NCBI GenBank assembly: GCA_015232855.1
Contig: JADFYW010000033.1
Location: 1-35,003 of the forward strand
Length of the DNA: 35,003 nucleotides
DNA from: Fibrobacteria bacterium
Lineage (GTDB): Bacteria; Fibrobacterota; Fibrobacteria; UBA11236; JADFYW01
Direction: 5' to 3'
The position numbers were made by a program, and so were the translations under genes. The first letter of the stretch is position 1. Each line of letters begins with the position of its first letter. Under the pieces are notes generated by a model, which did no database searches, was not told the DNA's origin, and saw nothing but the letters and a program-made list of their open reading frames with translations. This document shows, piece by piece, positions 17,605-25,395 of this stretch.

Positions 17605-17643
17605 AAAAAAGACCAGGCAAAATGAGTCAATTTTGCCTGGTCT
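17605..17643 (-). terminator. Rho-independent terminator of the ECF sigma operon
   Basis: The sequence from 17610 to 17623 pairs with 17630 to 17643 (14 bp, core GACCAGGCAAAA, 6-nt loop). On the minus strand six T follow (complement of 17605-17610). This is a strong intrinsic terminator 30 bp after the last gene of the operon. Confidence 0.9.
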
Positions 17644-17672
17644 ATGTCTTCTATTCCCTGTAGTATGAAGGG

Positions 17673-18173
17673 CTATTTTCTAAAATTACAATCCCTTTTG
17701 TGTTTATGCTCCCCTCGTCTGAAATCAGGACCCCGTACCCGGCGAGCTTTTATTTCTTTAAATTTCTGCACTTGTTGTGTGGTAAGCATAGGGCTTACTT
17801 TTAGCTCGATGGAATCAACCATGGCCCTTATCTGTCTGCGATGCTTGTCCATGTTGCCTCTGAACTGGGCTATCTGGCTGTCTATAATCGGCTCCATTTG
17901 TGTCCATTGGCTGTCGCTGAGATCTAAATGCATACGCATACGGTTTTTAATTTTCTCTTCGTGTTTGTCAAATTTTTTACCGGAAAAACGTCCCATTGGA
18001 GGCCCCCCTGGAGGGCAATTCATGCCAGGTCCACCCGGACCGCCAGGAAACATATGACCTATTGCATTTTCTTGTCCGTGCCGTAAAACAGCGCGGTAGC
18101 CCATAGCGCCTATAACCATGCCTACAACAAGGGTGATAATAATAATAAGGTATGATTTTAATTGAACATTCAT
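17673..18173 (-). CDS. Membrane-anchored Spy/CnrX-like periplasmic protein
   Basis: 166 aa. One N-terminal transmembrane helix (about 7-27) places the rest in the periplasm. A Gly/Pro/Met-rich linker follows (PGGPGGPGMNCPPGGPP), then a helical Spy/CpxP-type domain: MHLDLSDSQWTQMEPII (LTxxQ-like) and LTTQQVQKFKEI, ending in a Lys/Arg/His-rich tail. The family includes CnrX and ZraP, which sense metal or misfolded protein. Third gene of the ECF operon: its ATG overlaps the stop of the anti-sigma gene by 4 nt. By analogy with CnrYXH it may be the sensor that tells the anti-sigma factor when to release sigma. The sensing role is inference. Confidence 0.82.
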   Translation of the reverse strand: MNVQLKSYLIIIITLVVGMVIGAMGYRAVLRHGQENAIGHMFPGGPGGPGMNCPPGGPPMGRFSGKKFDKHEEKIKNRMRMHLDLSDSQWTQMEPIIDSQIAQFRGNMDKHRRQIRAMVDSIELKVSPMLTTQQVQKFKEIKARRVRGPDFRRGEHKHKRDCNFRK

Positions 18174-18601
18174 AATTCATCCTCCACCATTTGCAGTGAA
18201 ACCTGTTCGAACATTTCTTCCAGAGACTCGTTATTGGTGCTTACTTGTTGAGTATTCTGATTGATGCTTACATTTTTCAGATTAAGGACTACAAGAATAA
18301 GGCAGGCTGCTGCTGCTGCGACACCAACGCGCCAAAATGAACTAAAAAGGGAATCAAACCAGTTGAAAGCTCTTGACTGAGTCACTGAAGAAAAGAGCTT
18401 ATCCATGGTTTGTTCTACGAAAAATGGATTAAAAGAGGGAGTTTTTGCGTTTTTAATTTTTTCACGTAGTTTTTGTAAATCCTGCTGTTCCCGTCGCAGT
18501 TCATCATTAACCACCAGATTTTGTTCTAGTTCTTTATGCTCTGAATCGTTCAACTCGCGGTCGAAAGATTCATAGAGAAGTATGCGTGCCCTATTCTGCA
18601 T
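18170..18601 (-). CDS. Membrane anti-sigma factor
   Basis: 143 aa with the typical anti-sigma layout: a cytoplasmic helical N-terminal domain (1-85, with YESFDRELNDSEHKELEQ like the zf-HC2/anti-sigma fold but no zinc Cys/His cluster), one transmembrane helix (about 91-107), and a short periplasmic tail of about 35 residues. It overlaps the sigma gene by 11 nt and the Spy-like gene by 4 nt, so the three are translationally coupled. It should bind and hold the ECF sigma factor at the inner membrane until an envelope signal arrives. The call rests on position and layout more than on sequence motifs. Confidence 0.8.
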   Translation of the reverse strand: MQNRARILLYESFDRELNDSEHKELEQNLVVNDELRREQQDLQKLREKIKNAKTPSFNPFFVEQTMDKLFSSVTQSRAFNWFDSLFSSFWRVGVAAAAACLILVVLNLKNVSINQNTQQVSTNNESLEEMFEQVSLQMVEDEL

Positions 18602-19145
18602 ATTCCACTCCCATTTGTTTAATTAATACATTTTTAAGCTTTTTTTGTGCTCTCGCTAAGCGAGATAAGACTGTTCCCAGAGGAATTTTTAATATATCTG
18701 CTGTCTCCTGACTGGAATAGCCATCAATTAATCGCAGGACCACAACTGACCGATAATCGGGTTTGAGCTGTAAGATTGCCTGCTGTACCATTTTTTTATC
18801 CTCTTCACCTTCGTCTTTTGATAAGCTGTTTACTGAGTTCAGTGTTTCTTCTTCCTGATAATTTGAAAACAGTGAAAAAATTCTTTTACGTTTCTTTATC
18901 TCGTTCAAGCTCAGGTTAATTGCAATTCTGGTCAGATAAGTCCCGATATTTGCTTCTCCCCTGAAATTCTCCATTGATTTGTAAAATCGTATAAAAGTCT
19001 CCTGTCCTACGTCTTCAGCTTCTGCTGTTTTTCCGAGCATACCAATAACGGTAGAGGCAATGCGGCCTTGAAACTTGTGCACAATATCCCTAAATGCCTT
19101 TTTATCACCATTTTTGGCGGCAATCACCAACTCATTATCAGTCAC
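18591..19145 (-). CDS. ECF-family RNA polymerase sigma factor
   Basis: 184 aa, a standard ECF sigma-70 length. Region 2 (about 10-80) has the usual DIVHKFQGRIASTVIGMLG and AEDVGQETFIRFYKSMENF; region 4 (about 122-175) has LKPDYRSVVVLRLIDGYSSQETADIL followed by the recognition helix PLGTVLSRLARAQKKL. It directs RNA polymerase to envelope-stress promoters. The start is GTG at 19145 with AAAGGA about 8 nt upstream. It heads an operon with anti-sigma factor and Spy-like sensor, and its own promoter matches the RpoE-like consensus, so it is probably autoregulated. Confidence 0.94.
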   Translation of the reverse strand: MTDNELVIAAKNGDKKAFRDIVHKFQGRIASTVIGMLGKTAEAEDVGQETFIRFYKSMENFRGEANIGTYLTRIAINLSLNEIKKRKRIFSLFSNYQEEETLNSVNSLSKDEGEEDKKMVQQAILQLKPDYRSVVVLRLIDGYSSQETADILKIPLGTVLSRLARAQKKLKNVLIKQMGVEYAE

Positions 19146-19165
19146 TGAATTTTTCCTTTCAACAT

Positions 19166-19195
19166 TTAGACAAAGGCAATGGTAAGTTTATTCCA
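19166..19195 (-). promoter_or_regulatory. ECF-sigma-type promoter of the sigma operon
   Basis: On the minus strand, TGGAATAAA (19195-19187), 15 bp, then GTCTAA (19171-19166). It is identical in both elements and spacing to the motif before the Spy-like lipoprotein gene. Predicted start is near 19159, leaving a very short leader that includes most of the ribosome-binding site. Confidence 0.7.
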
Positions 19196-19360
19196 GAAAA
19201 GATGATTTTAATCGTTTTTTATTTAAGTGCTTCATGGTAAATGGTTAGAGGTTTGTTTATTAAAGAATATAATTATTCAATAATGACTTATTATTTTGAT
19301 AGTTTAAAAAATGTCTATATTAATACATAAACTGTTTGTGAAAAGAGGTTATACCTGAAT

Positions 19361-21385
19361 ATGGAAATCAAAAAATACCCGGAAAAGCCTGTTTTATTAG
19401 TGGATGATGAGCAGGAATATTTGCAGAGTGCTTCTTTTTCACTACGGTCTTCTGGTATAAATAATGTGATAAAATGCCAGGATAGTAGAGAGGTGATGGG
19501 CTTGCTTGAAGAAAAAAAAGCCAGCGCCATAGTTCTTGATAACCTCATGCCCTTTTTAAATGGTGTTGATCTCCTGCCACAGATTGTTAATTCCTATCCT
19601 GATCTTCCCGTGATTATGCTTACCGCTATTAATGAAATCGAAACAGCTGTGGAATGCATGAAACAGGGGGCCTTTGATTATCTGGTAAAGCCTGTTGAAA
19701 AGCAGCGGCTCATTACTTCTGTGAGACGAGCCATTGAGTTTGAGGAAATGCGTAAGCAGAACAAAGACTTAACCGAGACTCTGAGAGATGTTAACCGGGA
19801 ACTGGTAGAAAAAGCCCAGGAACAGGAAAAGCTGGTGCAGCATCTTAAAATTACCGCCGGGCAGCTTCAGTCAATACTCGACACCTCTCGCGGGGTACTT
19901 TTACTAGTTGATGGAAATCAGAAAATCGTTGAAGTTAATAAGAATACAAAGGCTTATTTTAATCTTGATTCTTCAGAAATTATCGGTAAAGATTTCAATT
20001 ATTTTGTTGACCGGATAGAAGACTGTTTTGAAGATAGAGATTTGTTTCATAAGGTCCTTAAGCACAAATCTGAGCTCACTCATACCGAACGTCTACACGA
20101 TTTTGAAAATATTATGCACTCGGAATACCGCCTGCTTGCCCTGAAACCGGTGAGACGTATCATTAATGTATTTACAACCCCAGTTGATTTCCATGATGAA
20201 AAATGTAAGGGGAATGTATGGGGGTTTTCGGATATTACTACTTTTTTGAAAGCGGATGAACAATTACATACTATAGTAGAAGCTTCTCCCATATCTCTTC
20301 TTATAAGCCGACTGGAAGATGGGAAGATAATCTACGCCAATAATAATCTTGGTGATATGGCAGGATATCAAAAGGATGAAGTTATTGGTCGTCAAACAAC
20401 TGATTTTTATTATGACCCCGCAGAGCGGGACGCTTTAATTCAGTCATTAACCGAGAATGGTATTGTAAATAATTTTGAGCTCAAACTGAAAAAAAAATCG
20501 GGTGGTTTTTTGTGGACAGTGATTTCTCTGGTGCTTACGAAACTTTATGACGAAAGGGTTATTGTGGGGGGCTTGTATGATATATCTCCACAAAAAGAGG
20601 CCTTTTTTAAAGTTGAAGAAGCCAGACGTAATTTACTTGAAGCGCAGAGCCAACTTGTACAGTCTGAAAAAATGGCTTCACTGGGTAGTTTGGTAGCTGG
20701 GGTCGCCCACGAAATTAATAATCCGGTTGGGGCGGTCAACAGTTCGGCAGATGTAGCAAAACGAGGAATGGAGAAGGTTCGGGGTATTCTTGAAACGATT
20801 GAATCGTTAGATGAACTTAAAGAAAATGGGAGTATTCAGAAATTATTAAATGTTGTCGGAAATTCTCAGAATGTAATTAGTGAGGGATGTTCCAGGATTT
20901 CTGAAATAGTCAAGAGTCTCAAGAATTTTTCCCGTATTGATGAAGCTGAAAATCAAGATGCGGATATACATGAGGGCCTGGAAAGTACCCTTACGCTTGT
21001 GCACCATCAATTTAAAAGGCGTATTGAAGTTGTGCGTGATTATGGTGAACTGCCGCTGGTTAATTGTTATCCCAATCAACTTAATCAGGTATTTATGAAT
21101 CTTCTGGTAAATGCCAGTCAGGCTATTAAAGACAAAGGAAAGGTCACGATTAAAACCCGGGTTGAGTCAGAGAATATTGTAGTCCGGATTAGTGATAATG
21201 GTAAAGGGATTCCTGCCGGCAACATTGAGAATATTTTTGATCCTGGTTTTACCACTAAGGGTGTGGGGGTTGGAACAGGACTTGGGCTTTCTATTTGTTA
21301 TAACATCATTGAAAAACATAAAGGGAAAATATCTGTCCAAAGTAAGCCTGGGGAAACGGTATTTAAAATAGAAATTCCACTTTAA
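19361..21385 (+). CDS. Receiver-PAS-PAS histidine kinase
   Basis: Cytoplasmic hybrid kinase of 674 aa without a transmembrane helix. REC at about 8-125 (D15-D16, phosphoacceptor D60, K110 in YLVKP). A predicted coiled coil (about 128-170) leads to a first PAS-like domain (about 168-290) and a second PAS (about 300-410, ending in GLYDISPQKEAF). The HisKA box is VAGVAHEINNP with H450; the HATPase has MNLLVNASQA (N box), SDNGKGI (G1) and GTGLGLS (G2). Its receiver is strikingly like that of the NtrC-type regulator at 29407 (shared KPVLLVDDE, LQSASFSLR, ETAVECMK, GAFDYLVKPV), so the two probably share a phosphodonor or pathway. It is divergent from the ECF sigma operon. GAGG lies about 12 nt before the ATG. 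Confidence 0.93.
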   Translation: MEIKKYPEKPVLLVDDEQEYLQSASFSLRSSGINNVIKCQDSREVMGLLEEKKASAIVLDNLMPFLNGVDLLPQIVNSYPDLPVIMLTAINEIETAVECMKQGAFDYLVKPVEKQRLITSVRRAIEFEEMRKQNKDLTETLRDVNRELVEKAQEQEKLVQHLKITAGQLQSILDTSRGVLLLVDGNQKIVEVNKNTKAYFNLDSSEIIGKDFNYFVDRIEDCFEDRDLFHKVLKHKSELTHTERLHDFENIMHSEYRLLALKPVRRIINVFTTPVDFHDEKCKGNVWGFSDITTFLKADEQLHTIVEASPISLLISRLEDGKIIYANNNLGDMAGYQKDEVIGRQTTDFYYDPAERDALIQSLTENGIVNNFELKLKKKSGGFLWTVISLVLTKLYDERVIVGGLYDISPQKEAFFKVEEARRNLLEAQSQLVQSEKMASLGSLVAGVAHEINNPVGAVNSSADVAKRGMEKVRGILETIESLDELKENGSIQKLLNVVGNSQNVISEGCSRISEIVKSLKNFSRIDEAENQDADIHEGLESTLTLVHHQFKRRIEVVRDYGELPLVNCYPNQLNQVFMNLLVNASQAIKDKGKVTIKTRVESENIVVRISDNGKGIPAGNIENIFDPGFTTKGVGVGTGLGLSICYNIIEKHKGKISVQSKPGETVFKIEIPL

Positions 21386-21404
21386 TTATTAACCTTCCTT
21401 TTCA

Positions 21405-22253
21405 TTACTGGCATTCTGTTGCAAGTAAATCAATGAGTTTATTGCATTTTCCTTCACATAGGTGAGATGCGTGTTCATTTACATCCTTAAATGTTTTTCC
21501 GCAAATTTCTGAACATTCAAATTTATAGCCTGATTGCTGAAGGAACTTTTCAATTAATTGCATGGCTCTGGGATCTTTAAATTTAATTTTACTATTTCCT
21601 TCCTGATTCAATTTCATTGCTAATATCCATATGGCTGCTCCCAATGCTCCGCAAGCTCCTCCACTAAGACCAATACCTCCTGCGAGCCCTGCTGCCATGG
21701 TCACTTGCATATCGGTAAGCCCTGCCTTTTTTGCGAGCAGAGAAGTACAACTGACAGGGGAGGGCGGAACGTCAATATTGTTGTCAGAAAGGGCTGTGTC
21801 TATTTCATCATAGGCAATAGGGGCAAATTTGGCAGCCATTTTCAGGCAACCAATGGTACCCCCTTTGATTAAAAAAACATAAATCATTTTCATTGTGGAT
21901 GAATTGTTATCGAGATCCGTTATTTCCAGACAGTTTATTTCGTTTGTAAGGTTGCGGAATGATTTGACAAGCCTCTGTGCTGCAAGTATAGCTGCTGTTT
22001 CAGCTTTTGGACCCGGCCCAAATCGCTTATGTGCTTCAGCGCCTGCAGCGAGGGCCGTCCCCCAAAGCATCCCACATTGGTAACCATGCTGCATGATGCC
22101 ACCTGCCAAAGGCATGGCGCCACGCATCTCAATGTCCAGGGGGTTATTAAACTCACGATTCATTATATGACAAAGGGACTCGGAGCAAGTTCCGAGTTTA
22201 AGAAAGGTGCCCATACTTTTTAATGAGGATATGTTTTTTGTTGTTGCTGCCAT
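21405..22253 (-). CDS. C_GCAxxG_C_C family redox protein, duplicated domain
   Basis: 282 aa, Cys-rich, no signal peptide. It fits the C_GCAxxG_C_C family (PF09719, putative redox-active protein). Two units can be seen: C23 and C28, then QCGMLWG with C60, C108 and C136; and C169, then GGACGALGA with C201, followed by C247, C251, C266 and C270. The second unit is the better match. The final CSEICGKTFKDVNEHASHLCEG could bind a metal or cluster. Single-unit members are about 130-150 aa, so this is a tandem version. ATG 22253 has AGGAGA about 7 nt upstream. A sigma-54-type promoter on its strand (22421-22436) faces it, linking it to the divergent sensory operon. Biochemical function in this family is not established. 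Confidence 0.85.
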   Translation of the reverse strand: MAATTKNISSLKSMGTFLKLGTCSESLCHIMNREFNNPLDIEMRGAMPLAGGIMQHGYQCGMLWGTALAAGAEAHKRFGPGPKAETAAILAAQRLVKSFRNLTNEINCLEITDLDNNSSTMKMIYVFLIKGGTIGCLKMAAKFAPIAYDEIDTALSDNNIDVPPSPVSCTSLLAKKAGLTDMQVTMAAGLAGGIGLSGGACGALGAAIWILAMKLNQEGNSKIKFKDPRAMQLIEKFLQQSGYKFECSEICGKTFKDVNEHASHLCEGKCNKLIDLLATECQ

Positions 22254-22420
22254 TTCGTGTTCTCCTGTTATCTCATGCGAACATTGACTGAAAATAGTAT
22301 GGTTAACGGGTTAATGTCTGGTCTTCATACCAGAATATTTTTTTAAAATGTTATTTTTGTTAATTGACATTTATTGAAAAGTTAAAATTATGCTGAAGTA
22401 CATCATTTCGTTAAATATTG

Positions 22421-22436
22421 TGCAAAGCTTGTGCCA
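22421..22436 (-). promoter_or_regulatory. Sigma-54 (RpoN) promoter toward the C_GCAxxG gene
   Basis: On the minus strand: TGGCAC-AAGCT-TTGCA, a full match to TGGCAC-N5-TTGCA with the strict GG/GC spacing. Predicted transcription start is near 22410, giving a leader of about 157 nt to the ATG at 22253. It differs by one base from the match at 32797-32812. Confidence 0.65.
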
Positions 22437-22506
22437 ATATAATTTCGGTTCTCATTTGGTTGAATTGGAATAGTATTTGAATTGAAAACTTAAAAAATAC
22501 TGGCAA

Positions 22507-22618
22507 AAGGGTGTGCCAATATTCACAGTTGGTTGGCGTAACTTTTGTAAGTTCTTTTATTAAAAAGACATGTCAAGATGGTGCAGAGAAGGTGCAAAGG
22601 GAATATTGGCACACCCTT
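22507..22618. repeat. 18-bp perfect inverted repeat, candidate enhancer (UAS)
   Basis: AAGGGTGTGCCAATATTC (22507-22524) and its exact reverse complement (22601-22618) are separated by 76 nt. The core GTGCCAATAT also occurs at 22431-22440. Relative to the plus-strand start the arms are centred near -199 and -105, a typical range for sigma-54 activator sites. A MITE-like element of 112 bp is the alternative. Confidence 0.7.
22580..22596. repeat. Direct repeat GGTGCA-N5-GGTGCA
   Basis: Two GGTGCA copies (22580-22585 and 22591-22596) are spaced 11 bp apart, about one DNA turn, centred near -126 of the predicted sigma-54 start. A candidate activator-binding site. Confidence 0.4.
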
Positions 22619-22687
22619 AAACATACTATTTAGTTAATAGGATAAAATTATTGCCTTGTACTGTAGATTTACAGACCTTTTAAAGGG

Positions 22688-22703
22688 TGGCATAATAGTT
22701 GCA
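22688..22703 (+). promoter_or_regulatory. Sigma-54 (RpoN) promoter of the five-gene sensory operon
   Basis: TGGCA-TAATAG-TTGCA with correct -24/-12 spacing. Predicted start is near 22714, only 5 nt before the ATG, so the transcript would be nearly leaderless; indeed no Shine-Dalgarno precedes that ATG. Confidence 0.65.
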
Positions 22704-22718
22704 TAATAAATTTTCATA

Positions 22719-24818
22719 ATGAAACGAGCTTTTTTCATATTTGTCTTACTCTGGATTGTCCAGGCAATTGCGGGTACCAGGAATCCTGTCCTGATTTCAG
22801 AAGACTTATTTAAAAACAAAGAGAATCGCCTCCAACTTGAGAGTGTCTGGAAATACCATCCTGGTGATAATGTAGAATGGGCAAGTCCCCAATACGATGA
22901 CAGTGATTGGGAATCACAGGCCAATTCTATTTTATATGGTAAGTATTTACCAAAGTCTGATTGGGACGGTATTGGTTGGTTTCGAACCACAATAAAACCA
23001 GACAGCCAATTGGTTAATAAATCCCTGGCTATTATGATGAATCAGGCTTGTGCTTCGGAAATATACCTCGATGGCAAATTGCTTTTTTCAGAAGGGGTGA
23101 TTGGCAATACTGCTGAAGAAGAAACATGTCGGATTACTTTTGAAACCATGACACTATTCCCTATTGTTTTCCCTGATACCGGGGAATACCAGCTTGCGGT
23201 TCGGTACAGTTTTAAAGGTTATAAAAATGTCGCCAAAGAAATGGTTGCCTATGGATTTTTTCTTTCCTTTTCTGAATATAACCGGGCCTATGAACATATC
23301 CTTGAGCGCATTAATATGTATTCCGGCTTGCGAATGTTTTTTACCGCCATTCCCTTTATACTGGCGATACTGCACTTTTTATTATTTGCCTTTTATCCGA
23401 GGTCTCGTGAAAACCTGTATTACAGTATATTTTGTGTTGGTGCAGCCATGCTGACTTTCTCAATTTTGGGGGCCTGGATGCATACCAGTGGCACTTTATT
23501 TATGTGGCATATATTTTTCTTTAAAGTATCACTGTTGGTTATATATATATCAGGTCTGTTGTTTCTCTATAGTATTTTTTATTCACGTTTGCCTCTTTGG
23601 TTCTGGCCGTTTATGGTTACGGCCCTAATTTTGCTTGCTTCGTCCTGGTGGCTGGGGTTTGGCTGGATGTATGGATTTGGAATTGTTGTTATGATTGCCC
23701 AAATATATATCGTCATATTTGCGATTAAAAACAAAAAACCAGGGGCATGGTTAATTTTTTCCGGGTTTCTGATTTTTGCTATTGCCTGCACATATCAAAT
23801 GTTATCGGCTTTTGGAATGGTCCCCATGTTAAGCGGATTTTTTCAATTTCCGTATTTGTATGGTTTTACCGGGATGATGCTCTGTATGTCGATATACCTT
23901 GCACGCAATTTTGCGCAAACCCAGCTTACGCTTGAGAAAGTTAATGTCAATCAAATTCATACCATTCAGAAACTTGAAGATGAGGTGAAAGAACGCAAAA
24001 AAGCTGAGGAACTTTCCCGCCAGCAGCAGGAAAAACTTATTCAGGCTGATAAAATGGCCTCAGTGGGGATACTCGTATCAGGGGTTGCTCATGAGATTAA
24101 TAATCCCAACAATTATATGCTGTTGAATAGCAATAATCTCTCAGATGTATGGAAAGAAATGAAACCAATACTTGATTCGTATTGTGAAGAAAAAGGTGAT
24201 TTTATGATTGCTGGTCTTCCATATACTGATTTGCGCGATGAAATTGGTTCTTTGATAAGTGGCATATCTGAGGGCTCTGAGCGGATACGAATGATTGTAC
24301 AGAGCTTAAAAGACTTTGCAAGGCAGGATCCCGGGGCCATGAATCAGCAGGTGAGTGTGAACTCGGTAATTAAGTCGTCCGTGATTATCCTGGCTAATAT
24401 GATTAAGAAGTCCACAGACTATTTTACAACTGATTTTGATGAAAATATTCCTATGGTTAAGGGTAATAATCAGCAGATTGAACAGGTGGTTATTAATCTT
24501 ATCAGCAACAGTTGTCAGGCACTGCCTGATAAAAATTGTGAGCTTACTGTTCGCACCAGCTATGATAATGAAGCCGGAAAGGTAAATGTATTGGTTGAAG
24601 ATAAAGGGAAGGGTATTAAACCAGAAGATATGACACATATTATGGATCCCTTTTTTACCACCAAACGCGATACCGGTGGAACGGGGCTCGGGTTATCTAT
24701 CTCTTTTAATATCATAAAAGAACATGGTGGGGAACTTGTTTTTCATTCAGAAGAAGGCAAAGGTACCAAAGCACTTATTATATTACCGGTTATAAAAGGG
24801 AGCGAAGCAGATGCATAG
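22719..24818 (+). CDS. 7TMR-DISM sensor histidine kinase
   Basis: 699 aa. Signal peptide 1-18, then an extracytoplasmic jelly-roll/galactose-binding-like sensor (about 30-165; VWKYHPGDNVEWASPQYDDSDW, GIGWFRTTIKP, EIYLDGKLLF), followed by about seven transmembrane helices (205-400), the layout of the 7TMR-DISM family, which usually detects carbohydrates or other small ligands. The cytoplasmic part has a coiled coil, HisKA with H458 (SGVAHEINNPNN), N box VINLISNSCQA, G1 EDKGKGI and G2 GGTGLGLS. The kinase core, including an unusual insert after the H box (EEKGDFMIAGLPY), is closely paralogous to that of the kinase at 25388. First gene of the operon; it overlaps yfiR by 8 nt. A near-leaderless sigma-54 transcript is predicted. 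Confidence 0.92.
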   Translation: MKRAFFIFVLLWIVQAIAGTRNPVLISEDLFKNKENRLQLESVWKYHPGDNVEWASPQYDDSDWESQANSILYGKYLPKSDWDGIGWFRTTIKPDSQLVNKSLAIMMNQACASEIYLDGKLLFSEGVIGNTAEEETCRITFETMTLFPIVFPDTGEYQLAVRYSFKGYKNVAKEMVAYGFFLSFSEYNRAYEHILERINMYSGLRMFFTAIPFILAILHFLLFAFYPRSRENLYYSIFCVGAAMLTFSILGAWMHTSGTLFMWHIFFFKVSLLVIYISGLLFLYSIFYSRLPLWFWPFMVTALILLASSWWLGFGWMYGFGIVVMIAQIYIVIFAIKNKKPGAWLIFSGFLIFAIACTYQMLSAFGMVPMLSGFFQFPYLYGFTGMMLCMSIYLARNFAQTQLTLEKVNVNQIHTIQKLEDEVKERKKAEELSRQQQEKLIQADKMASVGILVSGVAHEINNPNNYMLLNSNNLSDVWKEMKPILDSYCEEKGDFMIAGLPYTDLRDEIGSLISGISEGSERIRMIVQSLKDFARQDPGAMNQQVSVNSVIKSSVIILANMIKKSTDYFTTDFDENIPMVKGNNQQIEQVVINLISNSCQALPDKNCELTVRTSYDNEAGKVNVLVEDKGKGIKPEDMTHIMDPFFTTKRDTGGTGLGLSISFNIIKEHGGELVFHSEEGKGTKALIILPVIKGSEADA

Positions 24819-25395
24819 CAGATGTAGGTATCTCTTTTCCCCTGAGAGGGGCCTTTGCCATAAACTATCGGTAATAGCCATCTCATTTTTGCTTGTGTTT
24901 ATCACATTCAGTTTCGCAGACAAACACATAAGCCTGGAAGATAAAACAAAAGCGGTGTTCATGTATCACTTTACCAAATTTATTGAATGGCCGGGGTTAG
25001 ACAGCCTTGATACCTTCACTATAGGGGTAATAGGAAAAACAGAGATGGTTATACCTTTAAAAGAAATAGCCGGCAAAAAAAAGGTGGGTAACAAGCCTAT
25101 TCGGATTCGGAAGTTTTCTGCATTGTCAGATTCTCTTTGTTGCCAGATGTTGTTTATTGCAGGTTCAGAAAAACATAAACTACAAAAATACATAAAAAAA
25201 CTCAGTGGTAAACCGGTCCTTACCATAGGAGATTCTCCTGGTTTTGCCAGTACTGGAACAGATATGAATTTTACTTTGGTAAATGGGAAAATAAAATTTG
25301 AAATCAATAGTACGCAGCTTGATAAGACAGGTCTTAAAGTGAGTTCACAGTTGTTAAAACTAGGGATTTTTATCAAAGAAGGCAGTAATGATTAG
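24811..25395 (+). CDS. yfiR: YfiR family periplasmic protein (DUF4154)
   Basis: 194 aa with an N-terminal signal peptide (hydrophobic run VIAISFLLVFITFSFA, about 20-36). The mature part fits the YfiR/DUF4154 family: KAVFMYHFTKFIEWPG near its start, FTIGVIGKT, LCCQMLFIAGSE, PVLTIGDSPGFASTGTDMNFTLVNGKIKFEIN, and a C-terminal LKVSSQLLKLGIFI. In Pseudomonas, YfiR is a redox-sensitive periplasmic repressor that binds the CHASE8 sensor of the diguanylate cyclase YfiN. Here the next gene (8-nt overlap) encodes a histidine kinase with a CHASE8-like sensor instead, so YfiR probably controls that kinase. The ATG follows GGGAG (24798-24802). The family call is firm; the partner is inferred from context. 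Confidence 0.9.
   Translation: MHSRCRYLFSPERGLCHKLSVIAISFLLVFITFSFADKHISLEDKTKAVFMYHFTKFIEWPGLDSLDTFTIGVIGKTEMVIPLKEIAGKKKVGNKPIRIRKFSALSDSLCCQMLFIAGSEKHKLQKYIKKLSGKPVLTIGDSPGFASTGTDMNFTLVNGKIKFEINSTQLDKTGLKVSSQLLKLGIFIKEGSND

Larger units (their letters stand above)
22254..22718. promoter_or_regulatory. Divergent sigma-54 control region
   Basis: 465 bp without a gene. It holds a minus-strand sigma-54 match (22421-22436), a plus-strand sigma-54 match (22688-22703), an 18-bp inverted repeat (22507-22524 / 22601-22618) and a phased direct repeat (22580-22596). The arrangement is that of a shared enhancer region for two divergent transcription units. Confidence 0.65.

Noticed and set aside
22501..22517. 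Extra sigma-54 match on the minus strand in the left inverted-repeat arm (TGGCAC followed by TTGCC)
   Set aside because: The GG-to-GC distance is one base too long; sigma-54 is strict about spacing. More likely the arm is an activator site.
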